A DNA stretch of 64,000 nucleotides from Rhodococcus pseudokoreensis (lineage in GTDB: Bacteria > Actinomycetota > Actinomycetes > Mycobacteriales > Mycobacteriaceae), in contig NZ_CP070619.1 of NCBI RefSeq assembly GCF_017068395.1, positions 6,634,001 through 6,698,000 of the forward strand, read 5' to 3'. Below, one piece after another: positions 56,868 through 64,000 of this stretch. The position numbers were made by a program, and so were the translations under genes. Every line of letters begins with the position of its first letter. The first letter of the stretch is position 1. The notes under the pieces are model-generated. The model was not told the DNA's origin. It saw only the letters and a list, made by a program, of their open reading frames with translations, and made no database searches.

Positions 56868-57943
56868 GGGGCCTGACCGCACCATTGGTCAAGCTGATCG
56901 TGTTCGCCGTGGTCACCATCCTGGCGACCGGTCTGCTGGCCGCCACCATCGCCAACCTCGGCGGCGGCGGCGGCACCAAGTTCAACGCGATCTTCTCGGA
57001 CGTCACCTCGCTCAACGAGGGCGACGAGGTCCGCATCGCCGGTGTGCGCGTGGGGCAGGTCGAGAAGATCGCGATCCACGACGACCGTGAGGCGGAGGTC
57101 CAGTTCACCGTGGCGGAACGGGACTGGCTGCCCGCCAGCACCACCGCGACCATCCGCTTCCGGAACCTCGTGGGGCAGCGCTACATCGCGCTCGAACAGG
57201 GGGAGGGCCAGCAGGGCATGAAGATGAGCGGCGGCGACACCATTCCGATGGAACGGACGAAGCCTGCCGTCAACCTCACCACCCTGTTCGATGGCTTCCG
57301 CCCGCTGTTCCAGACCCTCAGCGCCGAAGACGTCAACAAGCTGTCGTACCAGATCATCCAGGTGTTCCAGGGTGAGTCGGGAACCATCACGGAACTCGTC
57401 AAGAACACGGCAAGCCTCACCAACACCGTCGCCGACAAGGATCGCGTGATCGGTGCGGTGATCAACAACCTCAACGACGTGCTGGCCACGGTGAATCAGC
57501 GTGACGATCAACTCGATTCGCTGATCGTCAACACCCAGCAACTCGTCACGGGCCTGGCGAACGAGCGGGGAACCGTCGGTTCGGCGGTGACGTCCCTCGC
57601 GGGACTCACCGACGCGACGGCAGATCTGCTCGAACCCACCCGACCGTCCATCCAGGAATCCATCACGTCGCTGAACACGCTGGCGACCACGTTGAACCGT
57701 AACTCCGACACGGTCAACAGCGTTCTCCAGACGCTCCCGGTGAAGCTCGAGAAGCTGGGCCGGGCAGCCAGTTACGGATCCTGGTTCCAGTTCTACCTCT
57801 GTGGAGTCGACATCGTCGCAGGACCAGGTACCGCGCCCCAACTGAACCTGCCCACGGGCCTGCCCACCGTCAACCAGCCGATCTATACGAACTCGGCGAA
57901 ACGGTGCACGCAGGACGGCTTACAGGAGTTGCAGACACGATGA
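56864..57943 (+). CDS. mceB: MceB family protein
   Basis: A 359-residue Mce subunit: anchor helix (LIVFAVVTILATGLLAATI), MCE domain with EGDEVRIAGVRVGQVEKIAI and LVGQRYIALEQGEG, then helical region ending with QFYLCGVDIV. GTG 56864 overlaps the mceA stop and its own stop overlaps the mceC ATG, so the operon is tightly coupled. Confidence 0.93.
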   Translation: MRGLTAPLVKLIVFAVVTILATGLLAATIANLGGGGGTKFNAIFSDVTSLNEGDEVRIAGVRVGQVEKIAIHDDREAEVQFTVAERDWLPASTTATIRFRNLVGQRYIALEQGEGQQGMKMSGGDTIPMERTKPAVNLTTLFDGFRPLFQTLSAEDVNKLSYQIIQVFQGESGTITELVKNTASLTNTVADKDRVIGAVINNLNDVLATVNQRDDQLDSLIVNTQQLVTGLANERGTVGSAVTSLAGLTDATADLLEPTRPSIQESITSLNTLATTLNRNSDTVNSVLQTLPVKLEKLGRAASYGSWFQFYLCGVDIVAGPGTAPQLNLPTGLPTVNQPIYTNSAKRCTQDGLQELQTR

Positions 57944-58935
57944 GCAGACGTCGCAGCCCGGCAGTGGCCGGCGCCCTCGGCATCCTCGTGGTGCTGCTGG
58001 CCACCCTGTCGGCCTTCTTCCTCGATTCGCTGCCGTTCATCGGCGCCGGGTCCACCTATCACGCGCAGTTCACCGAGGCGGCCGGTCTCAAGCCCTCCAA
58101 CGAGGTGCGGATCGCGGGCGTCAAGGTCGGCAAGGTCACGTCCGTCGAACTCGACGGCGACCACGTGGACGTCGCCTTCAAGGTGTCGGATGCGTGGGTC
58201 GGCAACGAGACGTCCGCGTCCATCCAGATCAAGACGATCCTGGGCCAGAAGTATCTGGCCCTCGACCCCCGCGGCTCGGACACGTTGAACCCGAGCGACG
58301 AGATCCCGTTGGACCGCACCACGTCTCCGTACGACGTAATCGAGGCGTTCTCGGCTGCCGCGCAGACTGTGGGTGACATCGACTCCGATCAGCTCGCACA
58401 GAGCATGGTGACGCTGTCGCAGGCGTTCGAGGGGACACCCACGGAGATCCGCGCGTCCCTGGACGGTGTCAGCAGGCTGTCGCAGACCATCGCCAGCCGC
58501 GATCAGGAACTGCAGAAACTGTTCGACGCGACCGGCAAGACCACCAAGGTCCTCGCCGACCGCAACGCCGAATTCAACCGGTTGATCAGCGACGCCGGTC
58601 TGCTGCTCGGCGAGCTCAACAGCCGTCAGCAGTCGATTTCCCAGCTGCTCACCGGAACTCAGCGGCTGTCGCAGCAATTGACCGGGCTCGTGCACGACAA
58701 CGAGGCCGCCATCGGTCCCGCGCTCGAACAGCTCAACGGTGTCGTCGAGATCCTGAAGGCCAACAACGAGAACCTGGACAAGGCGATGAAACTGTACGAG
58801 CCGTTCGTCCGCCTGTACACGAACGTGGTCGGCAACGGTCGCTGGTTCGACCAGGTCGTGGTGAACCTCCTACCGCCGGGGCTGCCCGACATTCCCGGTC
58901 CGCGCGATCCCGTCCGAACGTTGGGGGGTAACTGA
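57940..58935 (+). CDS. mceC: MceC family protein
   Basis: A 331-residue Mce subunit with anchor helix ([21 protein letters not shown]), MCE domain ([34 protein letters not shown]) and helical stalk. It is the shortest Mce protein of the operon. ATG 57940 overlaps the mceB stop; its TGA shares one base with the mceD ATG. Confidence 0.93.
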   Translation: MSRRRSPAVAGALGILVVLLATLSAFFLDSLPFIGAGSTYHAQFTEAAGLKPSNEVRIAGVKVGKVTSVELDGDHVDVAFKVSDAWVGNETSASIQIKTILGQKYLALDPRGSDTLNPSDEIPLDRTTSPYDVIEAFSAAAQTVGDIDSDQLAQSMVTLSQAFEGTPTEIRASLDGVSRLSQTIASRDQELQKLFDATGKTTKVLADRNAEFNRLISDAGLLLGELNSRQQSISQLLTGTQRLSQQLTGLVHDNEAAIGPALEQLNGVVEILKANNENLDKAMKLYEPFVRLYTNVVGNGRWFDQVVVNLLPPGLPDIPGPRDPVRTLGGN

Positions 58936-60191
58936 TGGCAGACGTCGACAACGGAGCCGACCGCGGAGGACGCGGCGGGGTCGCCCTCATCGCGGGAATC
59001 GTCATCGTCGCGCTGGTGATCGCCGGCGCCCTGTGGTGGGTGTTCACCCGGGCGGGCACCACGAAGATCACCGCGTACTTCGACAAATCGGTGGGCATCT
59101 ACGAAGGCTCGGATGTGCGGGTCCTCGGTGTGAAGGTCGGATCGGTCGACGGCGTGGAGCCGCTGGGCGATCAGGTGAAGGTCGACATGCGCGTCGATCG
59201 CGGCGTCGACATTCCCGCCGACGCGAAGGCCGCGCAGGTCACGCCGTCGGTGGTGTCCGACCGCTACATCCAGCTCGCGCCGGCCTTCACGGGCGGCGAG
59301 AAGATGGAGAGCGGCGCGGTGATCTCACGGGACCGCACCGCGACCCCCGTGGAGGTCGACCAGTTGTACGCGAGCATCGAGGAGCTCTCCACCGCACTCG
59401 GCCCGAACGGGGCGAACAAGGACGGCGCGCTGTCGCAGTTCGTCGAGACCGGCGCCGCCAACCTCGACGGCAACGGTGAGGCGCTGGGGCAGAGCATCAC
59501 CCAGCTGTCCGACGCTGCCCGCACGCTCAACGAGAGTCGCGGCGACCTCTTCGACACCGTCAAGAACCTCCAGGTCTTCGTGGGTGCGCTCGCGGCCAAC
59601 GATCAGCAGGTCCGCGACTTCAACTCGCAGCTCTCCGACCTGTCCGGATTCCTGGCGGGGGAGCGGGAGAACCTCGGCGCCGCCCTGAACCAGCTGGCGA
59701 TCGCCCTCGGCGACGTCTCGAAGTTCGTGGCCGACAACCGGGAGATCCTCGCCGAGAACGTCGACGATCTGGTTCCGGTGACGCAGACCCTCGCAGACAA
59801 CCGGGAGTCGCTCGTCAACTCGCTGACGCTGCTGCCGCTGGCTATCAGCAACCTGGCCAACTCCTACGACGCGGAGTCCGGAAATCTGGCCTCGCGCCTG
59901 ACATTCACGGATCTGCAGGATCCGGCCGGAGTCGCCTGCAAGTTGATCGACCTCGGCAAGCTGGTTCCCGGCGATCCCCGATTCGAGCAACTCGGACGTC
60001 AGATGCAGCCGTTGATCGACAACTGCACCAACATCACGTCGCAGATCACGCAGTCGGCGAAGACTCCGTCGCTCGTGCTTCCGTTCGGGATCATGAGTGC
60101 GGACAACATTCAGCGGACGGTCACTCCCGGCACGGTGCCGGGTGTCGTGTCGCCGCGATTCGAAAGCGCAACGGGTGGTGAGGGCGAATGA
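58935..60191 (+). CDS. mceD: MceD family protein
   Basis: A 418-residue Mce subunit with anchor helix ([22 protein letters not shown]), MCE domain ([34 protein letters not shown]) and a long predicted coiled region. ATG 58935 is one base into the mceC stop codon. Its stop overlaps the mceE start. Confidence 0.93.
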   Translation: MADVDNGADRGGRGGVALIAGIVIVALVIAGALWWVFTRAGTTKITAYFDKSVGIYEGSDVRVLGVKVGSVDGVEPLGDQVKVDMRVDRGVDIPADAKAAQVTPSVVSDRYIQLAPAFTGGEKMESGAVISRDRTATPVEVDQLYASIEELSTALGPNGANKDGALSQFVETGAANLDGNGEALGQSITQLSDAARTLNESRGDLFDTVKNLQVFVGALAANDQQVRDFNSQLSDLSGFLAGERENLGAALNQLAIALGDVSKFVADNREILAENVDDLVPVTQTLADNRESLVNSLTLLPLAISNLANSYDAESGNLASRLTFTDLQDPAGVACKLIDLGKLVPGDPRFEQLGRQMQPLIDNCTNITSQITQSAKTPSLVLPFGIMSADNIQRTVTPGTVPGVVSPRFESATGGEGE

Positions 60192-61471
60192 AGCGGTCGG
60201 TAATCCTCGGCGCCGGTGCGTGCGCCGTCGCCATCGCAGTGACGTCCTGCTCGTCGGAGGGAATCTACGGGGTCCCGCTGCCGGGCGGTCCCGATGTCGG
60301 TGACAACCCCATGCATCTGACGATCCAGTTCGACGACGTCCTCGACCTCGTCCCGCAATCCGCGGTCAAGGTCGACGGCGTCCCGGTGGGGCGGGTCGAA
60401 ACGATCAAGGTGGCACCGGACGGCTGGACGGCGGACGTGGAGGTCGTCCTCGACTCGTCCGTCGATCTCGCCGCCAACGCGGTCGCCGCCATCGAGCAGA
60501 CGAACCTGCTCGGTGAGAAGTTCGTGCAGCTGTCCCAGCCGCCGGAGGACAAGGATCCCGCGCGGCTCGAGGACGGCGACACGATCCCCCTGGATCGCAC
60601 CCGTCACGCCACCGAGATCGAGCAGGTTCTCGGCGCGCTGTCGCTGCTGCTGAACGGCGGTGGCGTCGGCCAGTTGCAGCCGATCGTGCACGAACTGACC
60701 ACCGCCCTCGACGGGCGTGAGGATCGGGTCCGGAGTCTTCTGGAGCAGACGAACACGCTCATCGACGGTCTCAACCAGCAGCGCGACGACATCACCCGCG
60801 CACTGGACGGTCTCGACGCGCTGACCACGCGGGTGGACGAACAGAACGAGAAGATCGGGCTGATCCTCGACGAATTGCCGATCGCGGCGGAAGTGCTCAA
60901 CGAGCAGCGCCCGCAGCTCACCCAGATGCTCACGCAACTGGACCGGCTCGGCACCGTCGGCACCGACGTGATCAACAGGTCGAAGGACAACCTGATCGCG
61001 GATCTCCTCGCGCTGCGGCCGACCCTGAAGGCACTCGCCGATTCGGGCGACAACCTGCCCAATTCGCTCGCGTTCATCCCGACCGTCCCGTTCCCGGACG
61101 GCGTCGAGAAGATCGCACTCGGCGGGTCGGTCAACCTGTTCCTCTCGGTCGACCTGCAGATCGGCGATGCGCTGAGCGCACTCGGCGTCGGACAGGGCAA
61201 CCCGGTGTACGTGCCGCCGAAGTTCGGTGAGCCCAAGCCGATCGTCGACCCGTCCAACCCGTACTACAACGGCAACGGCCCGAAGCCGGGGTGGCCGACG
61301 GTGTCCTTGCTGCCGATTCCGCCGATCGTCCCCGCCCCGACGGGCCTGCGGATTCCGGGTCTCCCCGGCGCCGCGCCCGCCGGTAACGGCACATCGGACG
61401 GGGCGGCGCCGCCGCCGCAGAACCCGCTCGGGGGACTGCTGGAGCAGTTCGGAATCGGGGGTGGACAGTGA
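60188..61471 (+). CDS. mceE: MceE family lipoprotein
   Basis: A 427-residue Mce subunit that carries a lipoprotein signal instead of a plain anchor: [18 protein letters not shown] then the lipobox TSC near residue 21. The MCE domain ([33 protein letters not shown]) follows, and the tail is Pro/Gly-rich. This matches the LprK/MceE type. ATG 60188. Confidence 0.94.
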   Translation: MKRSVILGAGACAVAIAVTSCSSEGIYGVPLPGGPDVGDNPMHLTIQFDDVLDLVPQSAVKVDGVPVGRVETIKVAPDGWTADVEVVLDSSVDLAANAVAAIEQTNLLGEKFVQLSQPPEDKDPARLEDGDTIPLDRTRHATEIEQVLGALSLLLNGGGVGQLQPIVHELTTALDGREDRVRSLLEQTNTLIDGLNQQRDDITRALDGLDALTTRVDEQNEKIGLILDELPIAAEVLNEQRPQLTQMLTQLDRLGTVGTDVINRSKDNLIADLLALRPTLKALADSGDNLPNSLAFIPTVPFPDGVEKIALGGSVNLFLSVDLQIGDALSALGVGQGNPVYVPPKFGEPKPIVDPSNPYYNGNGPKPGWPTVSLLPIPPIVPAPTGLRIPGLPGAAPAGNGTSDGAAPPPQNPLGGLLEQFGIGGGQ

Positions 61472-62715
61472 GGTCACGACTGGTCAGGATCCAGCTCGTC
61501 GCGTTCGCCATCGTGGCGATGCTCGGGCTGGTCTACGTCGGCGCCAAGTACGTCCGCCTCGACAACCTGCTCGGGTTCGGTGAGTTCGACGTGAACGCGC
61601 AGTTCAAGGACTCCGGCGGCATCTTCACCAACGCCGAGGTCACGTACCGCGGAGTTCCCGTCGGCCGCGTCGGCGACCTGTCGCTGACCGCGGACGGCAT
61701 CAACGTCCAGTTGAAGATCTCCTCGGGCGGGCCGGACATCCCGGCGTCGGCCAAGGCCGTCGTCGCCAACCGGTCCGCGATCGGTGAGCAGTACGTGGAC
61801 CTTCAGCCCGACAGCGACCAGGGACCGTACCTCGAAAACGGCTCGGTGATCGTCGAGGCCGACACGTCGACACCCGTTCCGGTGGAGCAGGTGCTGATGG
61901 CCACCGACGGTCTGGTCCGGTCTGTTCCGGTCGATTCGCTGCGCACCGTCGTCACCCAGCTGGGGACGGCGTTCAACGGCAAGGGTGAGGATCTGCAGAC
62001 GCTCGCGGATTCGCTCTCGACGCTGACGAAGGACGGACTCGACGTTCTGCCTCAGACACTGGCACTCGTCCGGGACAGCCAGACGGTGCTTGCGACGCAG
62101 TCCGATCAGTCGTCTGCGATCGTCCAGTTCAGCTCCGACCTCGACGCGGTCGCGGCGCAGCTGCGGACCAGCGACCCCGATCTCCGGGCGATCATCGACA
62201 AGGGAATTCCGGCGAGCGACGAGGTCGGTCAGCTGGTGAACCAGATCGGCCCGAGTCTCACCACCGACCTGACGAATCTCGCCGCGGTCGGTGACAAGCT
62301 GGCTCCGCAGGCGATCGCGCTGCGGCCGATCCTGATGTTCCTGCCCGCCATCGCGGCGTCCGCGTCGACCGTGGCCCCCGGCGACGGCACGGTGCATCAG
62401 GGCATCGTCCTGGAAACCAACAATCCGCCGTCGTGCACACTCGGTTACGAAGGGACGCAGGAGATCCTGGCCGAGATGAAGCGGCAGGACCCGAACTTCG
62501 ACGACACCCAGCAGGACTTCCCGTTCAACACGAAGGCCAACTGCGACGCTCCCCAGGGAAGCGTGACGGGTGTGCGAAGTGCAGACCGCATCGTGTTCGC
62601 CGATCCGGACACGATCCAGCCGTGGGATTTCAAGCCGAAGGTCATGCCTGACACTCTCAACTTGAATCCCATCGCAACGCAGCTCGCGCCGCTCCTCGGG
62701 GTTACTCCCAAGTAG
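61468..62715 (+). CDS. mceF: MceF family protein
   Basis: A 415-residue Mce subunit with anchor helix (IQLVAFAIVAMLGLVYVGA), MCE domain (FTNAEVTYRGVPVGRVGDLSL; SAIGEQYVDLQPD) and helical stalk ending in a Pro/Asn-rich tail. GTG 61468 overlaps the mceE stop. It is the last of the six Mce proteins; a 53-bp gap follows before the associated membrane protein. Confidence 0.93.
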   Translation: MRSRLVRIQLVAFAIVAMLGLVYVGAKYVRLDNLLGFGEFDVNAQFKDSGGIFTNAEVTYRGVPVGRVGDLSLTADGINVQLKISSGGPDIPASAKAVVANRSAIGEQYVDLQPDSDQGPYLENGSVIVEADTSTPVPVEQVLMATDGLVRSVPVDSLRTVVTQLGTAFNGKGEDLQTLADSLSTLTKDGLDVLPQTLALVRDSQTVLATQSDQSSAIVQFSSDLDAVAAQLRTSDPDLRAIIDKGIPASDEVGQLVNQIGPSLTTDLTNLAAVGDKLAPQAIALRPILMFLPAIAASASTVAPGDGTVHQGIVLETNNPPSCTLGYEGTQEILAEMKRQDPNFDDTQQDFPFNTKANCDAPQGSVTGVRSADRIVFADPDTIQPWDFKPKVMPDTLNLNPIATQLAPLLGVTPK

Positions 62716-62768
62716 CATTCGGTTCCGGCCGAGGGCGAGTTGAAGAAAACAATCAGTAGGGTATTGGT

Positions 62769-63437
62769 GTGACGCGAATTACCACGCCCCCGGAGTCGGG
62801 ACAACCGGCTCCGGGGAAGGACAGAACTCTGAAGGCCTCGTTTGCTGCGGTGACCGCACTGGTGGTGATCGCGGTTGTCGCAGCCGGATGGTTCGGCTTC
62901 GGGTGGGCGCGAGCGCTCTTCGTGGACAAGCCGATCGCCGATGCACGCGATTCCGCATTGACGGGCGCCCAGCAGGCCGCGATCAACCTCAACTCGGTCG
63001 ATTCCGCGGACCTCGACGGATCCTTCGAGAACATGAAGTCGTCGATCACGGGCGACAAGATGAACCAGGACCTCCAGGCGACGATGGACGGGTTCACCGA
63101 CCAGATGCGTCAATCGGGTGCGGCGAGCAAGGCCGAGCTGATCCAGGGCACCCTCACGGAACTGAACACGGACGACGGCACCGCGAAGGCGCTGGTCGTC
63201 GTGGCCGTCACCACCACGTGGCCGGACCGCTTCGACAAGGCCAAGGTGACGATGCGGATGGACGTCCAGGACGTCGACGGGGTCTGGAAGGCCTCGTCGG
63301 TCGAACCGGTGGGCGGTCGTATCCCGCTCGAGAGTGGTCCGGTGCCCGCCGACGGCGCGGCCCCTGCCCCGGCGCCCGCCGAGCAGGCGCCAGCCGAGCA
63401 GGCACCCGCCCCCGAGGGCGACAACGGCGGACAGTAG
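62769..63437 (+). CDS. Mce-associated membrane protein 1
   Basis: A 222-residue protein with a short cytoplasmic N-terminus, one membrane helix (AAVTALVVIAVVAAGWFGFGW), an extracytoplasmic domain of the NTF2-like type seen in Mas proteins, and a Pro/Ala/Glu-rich tail. Mas proteins stabilise or assist Mce complexes. GTG 62769. It is separated by 79 bp from the next gene. Confidence 0.88.
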   Translation: MTRITTPPESGQPAPGKDRTLKASFAAVTALVVIAVVAAGWFGFGWARALFVDKPIADARDSALTGAQQAAINLNSVDSADLDGSFENMKSSITGDKMNQDLQATMDGFTDQMRQSGAASKAELIQGTLTELNTDDGTAKALVVVAVTTTWPDRFDKAKVTMRMDVQDVDGVWKASSVEPVGGRIPLESGPVPADGAAPAPAPAEQAPAEQAPAPEGDNGGQ

Positions 63438-63516
63438 TCCTGATGCTCCGCGGCGGAGTGCTGCCGCGGTGTCCACGTCGACGACCGTTCGTCGTGCAAT
63501 GAGAAAGTGGTGAACT

Positions 63517-64000
63517 ATGCCCCCCAAGCGCCGAAACAACGTGCCGGACAGCGCTGCAAAGGGCAGGCGTCCGCGCGTGGCGGGGACCCGTCAGGCAACG
63601 CCGAAGCCTCCCCGATCGGACACCCCCGTCGACAAGCCGGAACCGGTGAAGAAGCCGGACCTGGTGAAGAAGACGGACCTGGCGAAGAGGGTGGAACCGG
63701 CCGAGAAGGCTGAGACGACCGCGGTGGCGACCGCGGCCGCCGCGGTGTCCACCGAAGCGGACAAGCCCGACGCGGACAAGCCCGACACGGACACGACGGT
63801 GTCCATGGCCAAGAGCGTGTCGACGGCGAAGGCTGCGTCGGCGGGGAAGGCGAAGGTCCCGAACCTTCAACCGCGCATCAGCAAGCAGCCGGCTCCCACT
63901 GCCGCCGAGGCTGCGCCCGCCGCCGGCAGCGGGACCGGTCGCATCACGTGGAAGCTCGTCGGGATCCTCGGAGCCGTCGCGGTGGTGCTCGGTGTGTTCG
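63517..64000 (+). CDS. Mce-associated membrane protein 2 (3' end outside window)
   Basis: The first 161 residues of a protein that runs past the window edge; the frame is open to base 64000. It starts MPPKRRNNVPDSAAKGRRP and has a very basic Lys/Pro/Ala-rich segment of about 140 residues with short repeats (KKPDLVKKTDLAKR; DKPDADKPDTD), then the start of a membrane helix (WKLVGILGAVAVVLGVF). Position and layout match the second Mas protein of an mce operon. ATG 63517. Confidence 0.75.
   Translation, partial: MPPKRRNNVPDSAAKGRRPRVAGTRQATPKPPRSDTPVDKPEPVKKPDLVKKTDLAKRVEPAEKAETTAVATAAAAVSTEADKPDADKPDTDTTVSMAKSVSTAKAASAGKAKVPNLQPRISKQPAPTAAEAAPAAGSGTGRITWKLVGILGAVAVVLGVF

Overview
The window comes from a high-GC, mycolic-acid-making actinobacterium, most likely Rhodococcus (opacus/jostii type). 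The reasons are the gene order, which follows the Mycobacterium tuberculosis Rv0525-Rv0563 and Rv0634B-Rv0655 neighbourhoods with insertions, the HadAB dehydratase, a complete YrbE/Mce transporter operon, frequent GTG starts, and a 534-residue exported L-amino-acid oxidase of the kind characterised in R. opacus. Identifications rest on motifs and remembered gene order; no database search was run.

Layout. 1-4.5 kb: end of a histidine phosphatase gene, then the cytochrome c maturation genes (thioredoxin-like lipoprotein, CcdA, ResB, CcsA), all with overlapping start and stop codons. 4.5-10.9 kb: a MinD/ParA-like ATPase, BldC, a Cds1-like cysteine desulfhydrase, an acyltransferase, and a two-gene module of a small helix-turn-helix protein and a stand-alone Clp N-domain protein preceded by two identical palindromes. 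10.9-15.9 kb: menA, a giant SARP-type ATPase regulator and an IclR regulator. 15.9-20.1 kb: an amino-acid permease diverging from an exported amino-acid oxidase, an exported RidA-like lipoprotein and a minimal TatA. 20.1-23.2 kb: a drug-type ABC exporter and an AbiEi/DUF559-like gene between two 46-bp repeats.

23.2-43.7 kb is the menaquinone region: menE, menB, menC, menD, menG, menJ and a long-chain prenyl diphosphate synthase, with a hot-dog thioesterase between menB and menC. Interspersed are two DUF3349 paralogues, a phosphate transporter, a sulfatase, a siderophore-interacting protein with an iron box, a GT4 mannosyltransferase, an aldehyde dehydrogenase and HtpX. 43.7-52.5 kb is the translation/export block: YajQ, tRNA-Tyr, tRNA-Thr, tRNA-Met, rpmG, hadA, hadB, tRNA-Trp, secE, nusG, rplK, rplA, an inserted MFS exporter, then rplJ-rplL with a leader. 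52.7-64 kb is one transporter operon: Mce ATPase, YrbEA, YrbEB, MceA-F and two Mce-associated proteins, the last cut by the window edge.

The clearest candidate for an undescribed system is the oxidase-RidA-TatA module: an exported imine-producing enzyme, an exported imine hydrolase and a pore subunit for their export route, next to a permease and a regulator. The second is the HTH/Clp-N pair with duplicate operators, which looks like a split version of mycobacterial ClpC2. Several promoter regions also carry strong palindromes with no assigned regulator.
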